Shown here: piece after piece, positions 32,474 to 41,206 of the stretch
Position numbering within the stretch: position 1 is the stretch's first letter
Layout of the letters: each line of letters opens with the position of its first letter
DNA from: an uncultured Woeseiaceae bacterium
Lineage (GTDB): Bacteria; Pseudomonadota; Gammaproteobacteria; Steroidobacterales; Woeseiaceae
Direction: 5' to 3'
Assembly (NCBI GenBank): GCA_947258565.1
Contig: CAMYJB010000002.1
Coordinates: 1 to 64,000, forward strand
DNA length: 64,000 bases
Notes under the pieces: generated by a model
Told to the model about the DNA's origin: nothing
The model's input: only the letters and a program-made list of their open reading frames with translations
The model's database searches: none
Position numbers and translations under genes: made by a program

Positions 32474-33733
32474 CTAGTGGTCGTGACTTGCGCCGGACTT
32501 CTCTATGTCCGCCTTGATGAGGTAGCTGTTGTCGGTCACGTACTCGGTTCCCGGCTCAAGGCCGCCGAGGACTTCGACGTGCTCGCCGTCGCGCCGCCCG
32601 AGGTCGAGCATTCTTACCTCGTAGGTGTCGCCGACGCGCGCGTAGACGACAGTGAAATCACGAAATGCCTGCAGACCGCTTTGCCTGACCGCGAGCGGCA
32701 CCTCTGCAGTCGCCACCGTGATGACACCGCGGACGAACTCGCCAGGCCGCCATCGCGCCTCTGAATTGTCGATAGTCGCGCGGGCCGTGGCGGCGCGGCT
32801 GCCTCGGTCCACGGTCGGCAGGATCTGATCGACTGTTGTCTCGACCCCAGTATCGCCGTCGAGGTTGCTCACAGTGACCGCCTGGCCCGCGTCCACCCGG
32901 CCGAGATCGCGGGAAAAAACACTGAAGTCGGCCACCAGCCGTGTGGTATCGGCGATGACATAGATCGGATCGTCCGTAGCCGTGCTGCCCACGCTCGCGC
33001 GACGTTCGATCACGGTGCCGGACACCGGTGCGGTAATCGTGTAGCTCTGCAGACTCTCGTTCGACTGGATGCGGGCCATTTCATCGCCTTTGCGGACGTT
33101 GTCCCCGACGGACTTCGAGAGCGATAGGACCTGGCCGGAAAAGCGACCGCGCACTTCCGATACGGCGTCGGGATCGACGCTGGTCGTTCCCTGCACGACG
33201 ATCGTCTCGCGAATGCTCGCGGGTCCGGCCGTAGAGACCCCGATGCTCATGGCATCCGCCACCTGGGCATCGATCTGTGTGCGGCCTTCGTAGGATTCGT
33301 ACGTCCATTCATGGTTGCGGCCACCGGAAATCGCTTTTACGGTCACATCGAAGGAATGCGGCTCCAGTACGAAGCCGTCACCGCGCAGCAGCTCGTCCTG
33401 CGGGGAGAATTCGAAACGATCTACGCGGCCCCCAAGGCGGCCGAGTTCGATGGTCAGGTCTACCTCGCCCGGCTCGATCGGCGTGCCGCCGCGATACGGA
33501 TACACCCGGAACTCGGGCGGAACGCCCGTTTCGAATATCGTTATTTCGAGCGCGAAATCACCGTTGCGCAGCATCCTGCCCTGATGCGGGCCGCGCTCAT
33601 AGTCTTCCTCGGCGGCCGGCCCATGACCGTGATCGCCGTTTGAGGATTGCTGTGTATCACAGCCGGCGATGAAAAGCGGTACAGAAAGCAGCGCGATCAG
33701 CCAGTGGGAATGTGGGATGGATTCGACTCTCAT
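32474..33733 (-). CDS. Metal efflux membrane fusion protein (periplasmic adaptor)
   Basis: Predicted 419 residues. A lipobox (SVPLFIAGC, about Cys 25) anchors it in the membrane. An N-terminal HGHG/His-containing region, a lipoyl-like segment (VSEVRGRFSGQVLSLSKSVGDNVRKGDE), a beta barrel and the C-terminus SGASHDH follow the CzcB pattern. It links CzcA to the outer-membrane channel CzcC. The start overlaps czcC by four bases (ATGA). Confidence 0.9.
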   Translation of the reverse strand: MRVESIPHSHWLIALLSVPLFIAGCDTQQSSNGDHGHGPAAEEDYERGPHQGRMLRNGDFALEITIFETGVPPEFRVYPYRGGTPIEPGEVDLTIELGRLGGRVDRFEFSPQDELLRGDGFVLEPHSFDVTVKAISGGRNHEWTYESYEGRTQIDAQVADAMSIGVSTAGPASIRETIVVQGTTSVDPDAVSEVRGRFSGQVLSLSKSVGDNVRKGDEMARIQSNESLQSYTITAPVSGTVIERRASVGSTATDDPIYVIADTTRLVADFSVFSRDLGRVDAGQAVTVSNLDGDTGVETTVDQILPTVDRGSRAATARATIDNSEARWRPGEFVRGVITVATAEVPLAVRQSGLQAFRDFTVVYARVGDTYEVRMLDLGRRDGEHVEVLGGLEPGTEYVTDNSYLIKADIEKSGASHDH

Positions 33734-35037
33734 GGCGAGACCTCAGCGCTTGATGACAGCGATACCGGTTCGCCGCCGGTAAGCCGCTCGATCGAGACGA
33801 GCAGGCGATGATGGGCGGCGCAGGCGTCGAGGCGTGCCGAAGCGGCCGCGAGCAGTTCGGCCTGTGCATTGATCAGCGCAGTATGCGAAAAGCGGCCGAC
33901 GCTGTAGCCGCGCTCGATTTCGCTTCGGATCTCGCGCGCCCTGGGCAGTATCTGGGTATCGAAAACTTCGACCGTTCTCACGGTGTGCCCGACTTCCTCG
34001 TAGAGGTCGAAGACGACGGCCCGGGCTTCCAATTCCTCGGCTTCGCGCCGTAATAAGGATTCGCGACCCAGCGCCTCCGCCCGCTGCTTCGCCGGTGCTG
34101 CCCTCGACGTGGCCCCCAGCGGTACGGAAACACCGAGTACGAGAGCCTGTTCGCCGATGTCCTCGAGGTGGCGTATACCGGCTGACAGCTGCCAGTCCGG
34201 CCGTTGGCGGGCTACTGCGAGGCGGGCCTCGGCCTCCCTGAGGCGTTGCTCGGTCGCAAATTGCAGCAAGTCCGGATTTTCAGAAACCCTCGCGGCCAGC
34301 TCCTCATAGGCCGGTAAATCCTGCAGGCGGCAGAGTGAGGCTGCTGCGCGTCCAAAGTCCTTGCGGCCACCTCCCCACGTCGATGCCAGCAGCATGCGTG
34401 CGGCGTGAAGTTCGTGTTCCGCGCCTGCTTCGGCCAACTTCGCATCAGCCACCCGGATTTCTGTTCGCAGACGGTCGACGGCGGGCGCAGCTCCGGCGCG
34501 TTCACGTGCCGTTGCGAGTTCGTTCGCGGCTTCCCAGACGCCGACGGACTCGGTCGCAAGGCGCAGCCGCTCCTGCCGGTGGACGACGTCAATGAATCGG
34601 TCCGCCAGGAGGGCGAGCAGGTCCAGTCGCTCCGACTCGAGTTGGTTGTCGATGGTTTCGCCGTACGCGGATGCCGCCGCAACGCGCGCATTTCGCGTGT
34701 CGCGCACCTGGAAGATCCGCGACAGGCTGAGCGTGGTCTCGCTGCCGTCGAATCCGGACAAAGGTCCCGTTCCAAGGACGTTCTCCACGTCGAGGGCAAC
34801 CGACCACTGCGGTCTCAGCGCGGCGTCTTCCGACCGGGTGGCAGCGGCGTCCCTGGCGAATTGCGCCGACGCCAGGCGAGGGTTTTGCCGCAGTACCCGT
34901 TCTGCCGCCTGCGGCAGTGTCAGCGCAGGCGCATCGGGCAGGGCGCCCTGTGCGTATGTCTGCGACGTGGCCAACAGTGGCCACAAAATCAATAAACGAA
35001 ACAACGTACTCTCCAGATCGGTGAACTGATGCGGCAC
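33730..35037 (-). CDS. Metal efflux outer-membrane channel (TolC/CzcC family)
   Basis: Predicted 435 residues with a signal peptide (LLILWPLLATSQTYAQ) and a typical OEP alpha-hairpin repeat: LTLPQAAERVLRQNPRLASAQ, and in the second half IERGYSVGRFSHTALINAQAEL. It forms the trimeric outer-membrane duct of the CzcCBA pump. The gene precedes czcB and follows the His-rich gene by 36 bases. Confidence 0.9.
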   Translation of the reverse strand: MPHQFTDLESTLFRLLILWPLLATSQTYAQGALPDAPALTLPQAAERVLRQNPRLASAQFARDAAATRSEDAALRPQWSVALDVENVLGTGPLSGFDGSETTLSLSRIFQVRDTRNARVAAASAYGETIDNQLESERLDLLALLADRFIDVVHRQERLRLATESVGVWEAANELATARERAGAAPAVDRLRTEIRVADAKLAEAGAEHELHAARMLLASTWGGGRKDFGRAAASLCRLQDLPAYEELAARVSENPDLLQFATEQRLREAEARLAVARQRPDWQLSAGIRHLEDIGEQALVLGVSVPLGATSRAAPAKQRAEALGRESLLRREAEELEARAVVFDLYEEVGHTVRTVEVFDTQILPRAREIRSEIERGYSVGRFSHTALINAQAELLAAASARLDACAAHHRLLVSIERLTGGEPVSLSSSAEVSP

Positions 35038-35073
35038 AGCCGCAAGCTCGCCGCGCGACGGCGGCGCACAGTT

Positions 35074-35451
35074 CTAGGCGATCGGAGGTCGGTATAGCGG
35101 AGGAGCGGGCTTGTCCGGCGGTTGACTCACCGGTGGCGGAATCCGGTTTCGGCCGTAGGCAGGAATCTGGATATCGATGTCCATCGCCATCGTCAGCGCA
35201 AGTGCGACGCTGCCCACAATGTGAGCGTGCAAGTCGTCAGCCTCTGCAGTATCCGAATCATCGCCGTCGACAGTTCCAGGCATCCCGGGTACATCGTGTG
35301 AATGAACGTGCGCATCGTGGCCGTGCCCGAAGGTCGACTCGTGGTGTGTATGGACCTCGATGAGCGGTATGCCGGTGCTGACCACGGCGACGATTGCCAG
35401 CGCCAGTATTACGTCGCGGGCGCGCTCGTGGATTGTCGGCAGGCGGGTCAT
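35074..35451 (-). CDS. His-rich membrane-anchored protein, first gene of the czc operon
   Basis: Predicted 125 residues from ATG 35451 (GTG 35484 adds 11). A hydrophobic N-terminal segment (VILALAIVAVVSTGIPLIEV) is followed by a metal-binding region HTHHESTFGHGHDAHVHSHD and, near the C-terminus, PPPVSQPPDKPAPP. Proteins of this kind in czc/cnr operons act as periplasmic metal sponges or regulators; that role here is inference. The operon promoter should lie upstream of 35484. Confidence 0.75.
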   Translation of the reverse strand: MTRLPTIHERARDVILALAIVAVVSTGIPLIEVHTHHESTFGHGHDAHVHSHDVPGMPGTVDGDDSDTAEADDLHAHIVGSVALALTMAMDIDIQIPAYGRNRIPPPVSQPPDKPAPPLYRPPIA

Positions 35452-35671
35452 AGCGTGAGGACATTGCCAGATATAAGCCACCAATTCAAACGCTTAGGTC
35501 CCATTTTCCAGGTTTTCTATCAACCACCCTGGCCCTCTTAAATGTCCTCGATCGACAGGCCGAAGGGCCGTGCCGCCCTGAACGCGAGCGGTAGGTTCGG
35601 CCTCGCCGTGCATTTCGGGCATGATTGCGCTTTTTGCAAAGCGGCCCGCGGGCCGGCAACCGGGATGGATA

Positions 35672-36289
35672 ATGGCACGATCGGCAAAATTCTGGGACCG
35701 TATCGCGAAGCGATACGAAAAAAAGCCGGTCGGCGATGAAGCTGCTTATCAACGCAAGCTCGCCAAGACCCGAGAGTATTTTCGTCCCGACATGGAGGTG
35801 CTGGAGATCGGCTGTGGTACAGGGTCGACGGCGATCGCCCATGCGCCGTACGTTCGTCACATTCGTGCGACGGACATCTCGGAAAAGATGATCGAGATCG
35901 CCAAAGGTAAGGCGGCCGCGGCCGGCGTGCAAAACGTTAGCTTCGAATGCAGCGCCGTCGAGGATCTCGACGTGGCGAGCGAATCGATCGACGCCGTGCT
36001 GGCGCATAGCCTCTTGCACCTGCTCGAAGACAAGGAAGCGGTTATCGAGAGGATCCACGACATGCTCAGGCCCGGCGGCATCTTCGTGAGCAACACGGTG
36101 TGCCTCGGCGACAACATGCAATGGTTCCGGTATGTCGGACCGATCGGCTGGTGGCTGGGCATATTTCCAATGGTGCGGATTTTTACGAGCAATGAACTGG
36201 AGGAGAGCCTTGCCAGCGCGAGATTCGAGATCGTGCATGCGTGGCAGCCCGACAAGCGGGTAGTCTTTATTGTTGCCCGGAAAGTGTGA
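35672..36289 (+). CDS. SAM-dependent class I methyltransferase
   Basis: Predicted 205 residues from ATG 35672 (GGGATGGA upstream). The SAM-binding motif is VLEIGCGTGSTA, then DISEKMIEIAKGKA (motif II) and SIDAVLAHSLLHLLED. No substrate domain is evident; the general type 11 fold is found in ubiquinone and other biosyntheses. It stops just before the second copy of the inverted-repeat element. Confidence 0.88.
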   Translation: MARSAKFWDRIAKRYEKKPVGDEAAYQRKLAKTREYFRPDMEVLEIGCGTGSTAIAHAPYVRHIRATDISEKMIEIAKGKAAAAGVQNVSFECSAVEDLDVASESIDAVLAHSLLHLLEDKEAVIERIHDMLRPGGIFVSNTVCLGDNMQWFRYVGPIGWWLGIFPMVRIFTSNELEESLASARFEIVHAWQPDKRVVFIVARKV

Positions 36290-36292
36290 TCG

Positions 36293-36365
36293 GGGGACAG
36301 TGACTTTAAGTGCCAGGTGAAATGGCTTATTTCCATTTCGCCTGGCACTTAAAGTCACTGTCCCC
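36293..36365. repeat. 33-bp inverted repeat, element copy B
   Basis: Arms 36293-36325 and 36333-36365 pair with one G-T mismatch around the loop CTTATTT. Sequence matches copy A at 28329-28411 almost throughout, but it lacks copy A's outer ATTA bases. It lies four bases past the methyltransferase stop and 15 bases ahead of rraA. Confidence 0.8.
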
Positions 36366-36379
36366 AGAGGAGAGGAGTG

Positions 36380-36856
36380 ATGCGAGCGACGACGGATCTT
36401 TATGACGATTTCGAGGATACCTGCGAGACCTGCTCGATCCAGTTCCGGGATTTCGGCGGGCGCGTTCGTTTCTGCGGCACGATACGAACCGTCCGGTGCT
36501 TCCACGACAATGTCCTATTTCGACAGTTGCTGAACGAGCCCGGCGACGGCGGCGTCATCGTGGTCGATGGCGGTGGCTCCACAGCCGTGGCCCTTATGGG
36601 CGACATGCTTGCGGCGAGAGCGCGCGACAACGGCTGGGCGGGCGTCATTATTAACGGTGCTATCCGAGACTCGGCCGAAATCGCCGGCATCGACGTCGGT
36701 GTCAAGGCACTCGGCGTCAATCCTGCGAAAAGCGAGAAAAAAGGCGACGGCGAAACGGACATTGAACTGGAGTTTGGTGGCGTCTGTTTCAGGCCCGGCG
36801 AGTGGGTCTATTGCGACGAAGACGGAGTTCTGGTCTCTCCTTCAAGAATCGAGTGA
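36380..36856 (+). CDS. RraA-family protein (regulator of RNase activity / demethylmenaquinone-type fold)
   Basis: Predicted 158 residues from ATG 36380 (AGAGGAG repeats upstream; GTG 36377 is in frame). Conserved RraA pattern: GDMLAARARDNGWAG, INGAIRD, GVKALGVNPAKSEKKG and CVY-like CDEDGVLVS. In E. coli it binds RNase E and restrains its action; the family also includes HMG/CHA aldolases, but the metal and substrate residues favour RraA. It is just downstream of the hairpin element, possibly reducing read-through from the methyltransferase. Confidence 0.85.
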   Translation: MRATTDLYDDFEDTCETCSIQFRDFGGRVRFCGTIRTVRCFHDNVLFRQLLNEPGDGGVIVVDGGGSTAVALMGDMLAARARDNGWAGVIINGAIRDSAEIAGIDVGVKALGVNPAKSEKKGDGETDIELEFGGVCFRPGEWVYCDEDGVLVSPSRIE

Positions 36857-37110
36857 AAGTGACCTTTTTGCCAACGCGATGGTAGCTGCGTCGTTATTCA
36901 AGCCGGAGCAACGCAAGTAGCGACCCGATGAAGGGATCAAGTTCCTGTCTGGCGCTGCGACTGCGGGTGTCGCCAGCGCTCCCGCGGCAGGCGCGGCGGC
37001 AACTGACCGAATGCGCGGCGTGGCCCAGGTAGGGACCGCGCCGCAGGTACGTGTCAGCACCTAGCCCCCTGTGGCTTACCGAAATTGGGCTGCGGAGCCG
37101 CTCCAGCTAG
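36857..37110. other. Intergenic region upstream of fixL-like gene
   Basis: No gene, hairpin or clear promoter could be supported. The last in-frame stop before the kinase frame is TAG 37108-37110; 37111-37284 reads through as protein resembling the start of the kinase and is described there. Confidence 0.5.
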
Positions 37111-37284
37111 TATCTTGGCGACAGCTGTCGAATTGCAGGGTTCAACGAAATCACCAGCTATATCGCACCACGGCATACAACAGACTCGCAACCGAGTGCC
37201 GGCGCCAGGAGTCCGTCGGAGCAGGTTCGTGAGCTTGCGGCTATTGCGCCCGGCGCAACCACGGACGAGCTGCTGCTCAAGCTG

Positions 37285-39195
37285 TTGTCGGCACTGACCG
37301 CAATCCTGGGCGCAAAACGCGCTTACGTCACCGAGAATTTCGATCCGGGCATGTCTCGCACGATCGCGTCGTGGGAGGATGGCAAGCCCGGTCCGGTCCG
37401 TGAATACGCCCTGAGCGGCACACCCTGTGCGGCGGTCATGAGCCACGGCGTGCAGATTGTCGATTGCGAGCTGGGAAGGCGGTACAGCCTGGAACGGTCG
37501 AGCATCGGTTTCGGCTGCGAGAGCTTCGTCGGCAGCCCGATCGTCAATCGTGAAGGCGAAAAGGTCGGCCAGGTCTGCGTCTTCGGTGCCAAGCCCCTAC
37601 GCGACCCGGAAATGGCCAGCGCGCTGGTGTCGCTGGCGGCGGTCAGGGTTTCCGCCGAGCTGGAACACCGTCAGCAGCAGGCGGCACTGGCTCGATCCGA
37701 GGCATACTCGAAGGCCATCGTTGCGACAGCCGCTGAGGGCATCATTACCCTAGATGCCGGTGGGCGGATCGAATCGGTCAATCGCGCGGCCGAGAAAATG
37801 TTCGGCTACGAGGCCCGGGAGTTGATCGGCAGGGATATCAATGTGCTGATGCCCGAGCCTTATCGTGGCAAGCATACCGGCTACATCAAGCGCTACGTTG
37901 ATACCGGGGAGGGCACGATTTGCGGTGCGGGCCGCGAGGTACCGGCACAGAGGAAAGACGGCACCCAGTTCCCTATCTACCTTGCCGCCAGCGAAGTTGT
38001 CGTTGACGGCGAGCGGTGCTTTGCCGGAATCATGCGGGACATCTCTGAGCAGAAAATGGCGGAAGAATCACGCGAAGCGGTCGAGCGCCGATTTCGCGCG
38101 GTATTCGAGCAAAGACATCAGCTTTCGGGAATACTGAGTGTTGAAGGCGAGGTGCTCGAGGCCAACCGGAAGTCGCGCGAATTCGGTGGGGTGGAAGGAG
38201 AATCCGTTACCGGCCGTCGTTACTGGGAGCTCCCGTGGTGGAGCCATTCTTTCGAGATGCAGCGGCGCGTGCGCGAGGCAATTCAGTCCGCGGCGGAGGG
38301 CGAGACCGTCAGGTTCGAGGCGACGCGCCCGCGTGCCGATGGCCAAATGGCCACCCTCGACTTTTCAGTTCGTCCGATCATGGACAGTGACGGCAAGCCC
38401 GTTTTCCTTGTCACCGAGAGTCACGACATAACTGAACACAGGCTCGCCGAGGAAGAAGCGAGACAACACCGTGCGCGCGTTGCGCACGTTTCACGGCTGA
38501 GCACGCTCGGCGAGATGGCGGCCGGTATTGCGCACGAGATCAACCAGCCACTGACGGCGATATCGCTGTTCGCCCAGGCGGGACGGCGCCTCGTCGAGGC
38601 CGGACGTTTCGAACGTATGGATGAGGTGTGCCACAAGCTGAATGAGCACGCGTTGCGCGCGAGCGAGGTCGTCGAGCGTATGCAGAAAATGGCGCGACAG
38701 GGCGAGAACATCAAGGAGATCGTTGACTGCAACGAGCTGATGGAAAGTACCGTGAAGCTGGCCGAGTCCGAGGCACGGATTTACGACATTCAGATCGAGT
38801 TTGACAGGGGCAGGGGGCTTCCACCCGTGTCGGTCGATGGCGTGCAGATCCAACAGGTGGCTCTGAATCTCTTGCGCAACGGCATGGAGGCCATGATGGA
38901 AGAGGACAGTCGTAACGGACGATCGATTCTGATTCGAACCCGGTTGCGCCCGGGGAACGAGATCGAGGTCTCCGTGACCGATAATGGGTGCGGCGTATCG
39001 CAAGAGTGTGCTGACAAGCTTTTCACGCCATTTTCGACCACCAAGACATCCGGTATGGGCATGGGACTGTCAATCAGCCAGGCTATCGTTCGCGCGCATG
39101 GCGGAAGTATCGACTTCCGTAACAATGATGGCGGCGGAACGACGTTCTGGTTCACCCTGCCCATCGTCGAAGGAGAGGCCCTGTATGAACGATAG
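37285..39195 (+). CDS. FixL-type oxygen-sensing histidine kinase (GAF, heme PAS, PAS, HisKA, ATPase)
   Basis: From TTG 37285 the product has 636 residues. A GAF domain (about 1-130) precedes a PAS with MPEPYRGKHTGYIKRY (His197) and GREV (Arg217). In rhizobial FixL the heme His200 and oxygen-sensing Arg220 have the same spacing of 20, so heme binding is predicted. A second PAS (about 270-390), His417 in AGIAHEINQPLT, and ATPase boxes NLLRNGMEAM, DNGCG and GMGMGLS follow. The real start is probably earlier: the frame is open from 37111 and encodes SEQVRELAAIAPGATTDELL, part of the GAF, but has no ATG/GTG/TTG. It overlaps fixJ by 11 bases. Confidence 0.9.
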   Translation: MSALTAILGAKRAYVTENFDPGMSRTIASWEDGKPGPVREYALSGTPCAAVMSHGVQIVDCELGRRYSLERSSIGFGCESFVGSPIVNREGEKVGQVCVFGAKPLRDPEMASALVSLAAVRVSAELEHRQQQAALARSEAYSKAIVATAAEGIITLDAGGRIESVNRAAEKMFGYEARELIGRDINVLMPEPYRGKHTGYIKRYVDTGEGTICGAGREVPAQRKDGTQFPIYLAASEVVVDGERCFAGIMRDISEQKMAEESREAVERRFRAVFEQRHQLSGILSVEGEVLEANRKSREFGGVEGESVTGRRYWELPWWSHSFEMQRRVREAIQSAAEGETVRFEATRPRADGQMATLDFSVRPIMDSDGKPVFLVTESHDITEHRLAEEEARQHRARVAHVSRLSTLGEMAAGIAHEINQPLTAISLFAQAGRRLVEAGRFERMDEVCHKLNEHALRASEVVERMQKMARQGENIKEIVDCNELMESTVKLAESEARIYDIQIEFDRGRGLPPVSVDGVQIQQVALNLLRNGMEAMMEEDSRNGRSILIRTRLRPGNEIEVSVTDNGCGVSQECADKLFTPFSTTKTSGMGMGLSISQAIVRAHGGSIDFRNNDGGGTTFWFTLPIVEGEALYER

Positions 39196-39808
39196 TCAGA
39201 CTGTATATATCGTCGATGATGATGAAGGTGTTCGCGACGGACTGAGTCTGCTCCTCTCGACGGTCGGCCAGTCATGCGAGCTATACGAGTGCGCACATGA
39301 CTTTCTCGATTCCTACGAGAATGACAAGCGTGGTTGTATCGTACTGGACATCCGCATGCCGAAAATGACCGGACTGGATCTGCAGGCGAGGCTCATCGAA
39401 ATGGGGTCGAGTTTGCCGATTATCTTCATAACGGGCCACGGCGATATTCCGATGGCGGTCGAGGCGATGCGACGTGGGGCGCTGGACTTCATTCGCAAGC
39501 CATTCCGGGAACATGACCTGCTGGAGCGAATTAACGAGGCGTTGAATCTCGATGAAGACGCTCACAGAAAGGCTCTCAAACGCCAGGAACTCGCCGACAA
39601 AGTGTCGTCGCTGTCGGAACGGGAAAGGGAAGTATTCGACAAGGTCGCGGACGGTCAGATGAACAAGGTAATCGCTGCGGATCTCGGTATCAGCGAACGA
39701 ACCGTCGAAGTTCATCGTGGACAGGTGATGAAGAAGCTCGGCGCCCGGACCCTGGCTCAACTCGTTCGTACGAAGATCGAGACGCAACTCATCGAGGAAG
39801 CTGTCTGA
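39185..39808 (+). CDS. FixJ-type response regulator
   Basis: Predicted 207 residues. The receiver has acidic cluster VDDDE, phospho-acceptor Asp in CIVLDIRMPKMTG, Thr in FITGHGD and Lys in RKPF. The C-terminal LuxR-type HTH has LSEREREVFDKVADGQMNKVIAADLG and ERTVEVHRGQVMKKL. It is the cognate partner of the overlapping FixL-type kinase and probably regulates genes according to oxygen. Confidence 0.92.
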   Translation: MNDSQTVYIVDDDEGVRDGLSLLLSTVGQSCELYECAHDFLDSYENDKRGCIVLDIRMPKMTGLDLQARLIEMGSSLPIIFITGHGDIPMAVEAMRRGALDFIRKPFREHDLLERINEALNLDEDAHRKALKRQELADKVSSLSEREREVFDKVADGQMNKVIAADLGISERTVEVHRGQVMKKLGARTLAQLVRTKIETQLIEEAV

Positions 39809-39927
39809 TCTGACCCTCACCGGACGCGGGGCATCCGCAGAAGGCTACGCGGTAGCCCCAATATCGCGATGCTGTGCGCCAGGAGCATACTCTGCTCTCA
39901 GGTTTTATTGGCGTCGAGTGACAGCTC

Positions 39928-40335
39928 GTGAAGCGCGAGAACTTTGTCGTCCATATCGTGGATCCCGACCAGGCGATCGCTGACGGACTGGCGACGCTAT
40001 TGGGTACCTACGGCATCGATGTCCTTTCGTATCCGGACGCCGAGTCATTTCTCGAGTTCTGGCTGCCGCAGCGCACCTGCAACTGCTGCCTGATTGCCGA
40101 GGCAGAACTGCCGGGCCTGAGTGGTCCGGCGCTGCTGCGGGAACTTCGCGAGCTGCACGTCGAAATCCCTGTCCTGCTGCTGGTCAGTACGTCCACTCCC
40201 GAACTGATCGAGGTCGCACGCAGGTCAAGTCATATCGGCGTTGTCGAGAAGCCTTGCCTCGACGAATCGCTGATCAGCCGCGTTAAGAGGCTCAGGGCGG
40301 GAAGTTTGACCAGCCAGCGCAATGCCTCATCGTGA
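39928..40335 (+). CDS. Degenerate receiver-domain protein (Asp replaced by Glu)
   Basis: Predicted 135 residues from GTG 39928, a stand-alone receiver fold without an output domain. Aligned with the FixJ receiver, the acid pocket is VDPDQ, but the phospho-acceptor position is Glu58 (LIAEAELPGLSG) and the Lys is kept (VVEKPC). Glu can mimic a phosphorylated state, so it may be constitutively active or a non-phosphorylated binding partner of the FixL/FixJ pair (inference). It follows fixJ by 119 bases. Confidence 0.7.
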   Translation: MKRENFVVHIVDPDQAIADGLATLLGTYGIDVLSYPDAESFLEFWLPQRTCNCCLIAEAELPGLSGPALLRELRELHVEIPVLLLVSTSTPELIEVARRSSHIGVVEKPCLDESLISRVKRLRAGSLTSQRNASS

Positions 40336-40398
40336 GGAAATAGCTGCGCACGGCATGCGGAAAACTTTCGTGCTGTCTATACTTCTGCCACGGACCTA

Positions 40399-41043
40399 AT
40401 GCCGTGCCCGCATCACATGGCCAATCACTCCCGACAAGAAAGCGCGACCATTCGCGTCGGCATCGCCGACAAGAGCCCGCTCGTCCGGGCGGGCCTGCGG
40501 CACCTGTTCCAGAACGACGATCGATTCGAACTGGTGACGGTCTGCAACGATGGCAAATCGTTCCTGGCTTCGCTCGACAAGCAGCCGCTCGATGTGGCGA
40601 TATCCGGCTGGGTGATCGAGCCGGGCAGGGGCAAGTACATACTCGACCAGCTGCGCGGCAGGACCGAAGCGCCCCGCATCATCATCTATACCGGGGCGGA
40701 CGACGAAAACATTCCCGTTCTCGCGATGGCCCACGGGGCGGCAGCATTCGTGTCCAAACGGGAAGAGACGGACTACCTGCTCGACACTGTCGCCTCCGTG
40801 GCGGCCGGCCACATGGTCTTCCCATTCGTGGACGTACGGCGCATTCACCTGAACCCGCTGACGACGCTTACGCATCGCGAAATGGAAGTGCTAGCGGCGG
40901 CGGCTACGGGCCAGACCACCAAGGAAATCGCTACCGCCCAGGGTGTCACGCCCAACACGGTGAAGTTCCACCTGCGCAACATTTACGAGAAGCTCGGCGT
41001 CAGCAACCGCAGCCAGGCGATCGCCATTTACCTGAAGTCCTGA
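40399..41043 (+). CDS. LuxR/NarL-type regulator with degenerate receiver
   Basis: Predicted 214 residues (ATG 40417 would give 208). The receiver lacks the Asp: the site reads DVAISGWVIEPGRG, with Gly in place of Asp, while the Lys (FVSKREE) remains. The C-terminal HTH (LTHREMEVLAAAATGQTTKEIATAQGVTPNTVKFHLRN split in two helices) is intact. It is probably controlled by a ligand or partner rather than phosphorylation. It lies directly upstream of the Calvin operon and may be its regulator. ATG 40399 begins one arm of a 9-bp inverted repeat (40348-40356 / 40399-40407). Confidence 0.82.
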   Translation: MPCPHHMANHSRQESATIRVGIADKSPLVRAGLRHLFQNDDRFELVTVCNDGKSFLASLDKQPLDVAISGWVIEPGRGKYILDQLRGRTEAPRIIIYTGADDENIPVLAMAHGAAAFVSKREETDYLLDTVASVAAGHMVFPFVDVRRIHLNPLTTLTHREMEVLAAAATGQTTKEIATAQGVTPNTVKFHLRNIYEKLGVSNRSQAIAIYLKS

Positions 41044-41055
41044 CGGGCGCCAGAC

Positions 41056-41104
41056 CTACCCGAAAGGGTAGTTTATGTACCACCCGTATTTCAGACTACT
41101 ACCC
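41056..41104 (+). promoter_or_regulatory. CTACCC repeats between LuxR-type gene and cbb operon
   Basis: CTACCC-GAAA-GGGTAG (41056-41071) is a 6-bp inverted repeat, and a second CTACCC lies at 41099-41104, exactly 43 bases downstream, about four helix turns. ACCACCC falls between. The pattern suggests paired operator sites for the neighbouring LuxR-type protein controlling the cbb operon; the first could alternatively be a terminator hairpin. Confidence 0.45.
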
Positions 41105-41206
41105 ATTCGTATGCATATGCCGCCGCGTCACTGGGCTGGCTAGCATCATCAGACACAGCACTCCGATCCGACATTGGACGTTGGAGTGAAGCTGGGGGAT
41201 ACCAAC

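Noticed and set aside
35486-36505. Minus-strand frame of 339 codons over the methyltransferase
   Set aside because: Composition is typical of the antisense of a GC-rich gene and it passes through the hairpin repeat; no domain.
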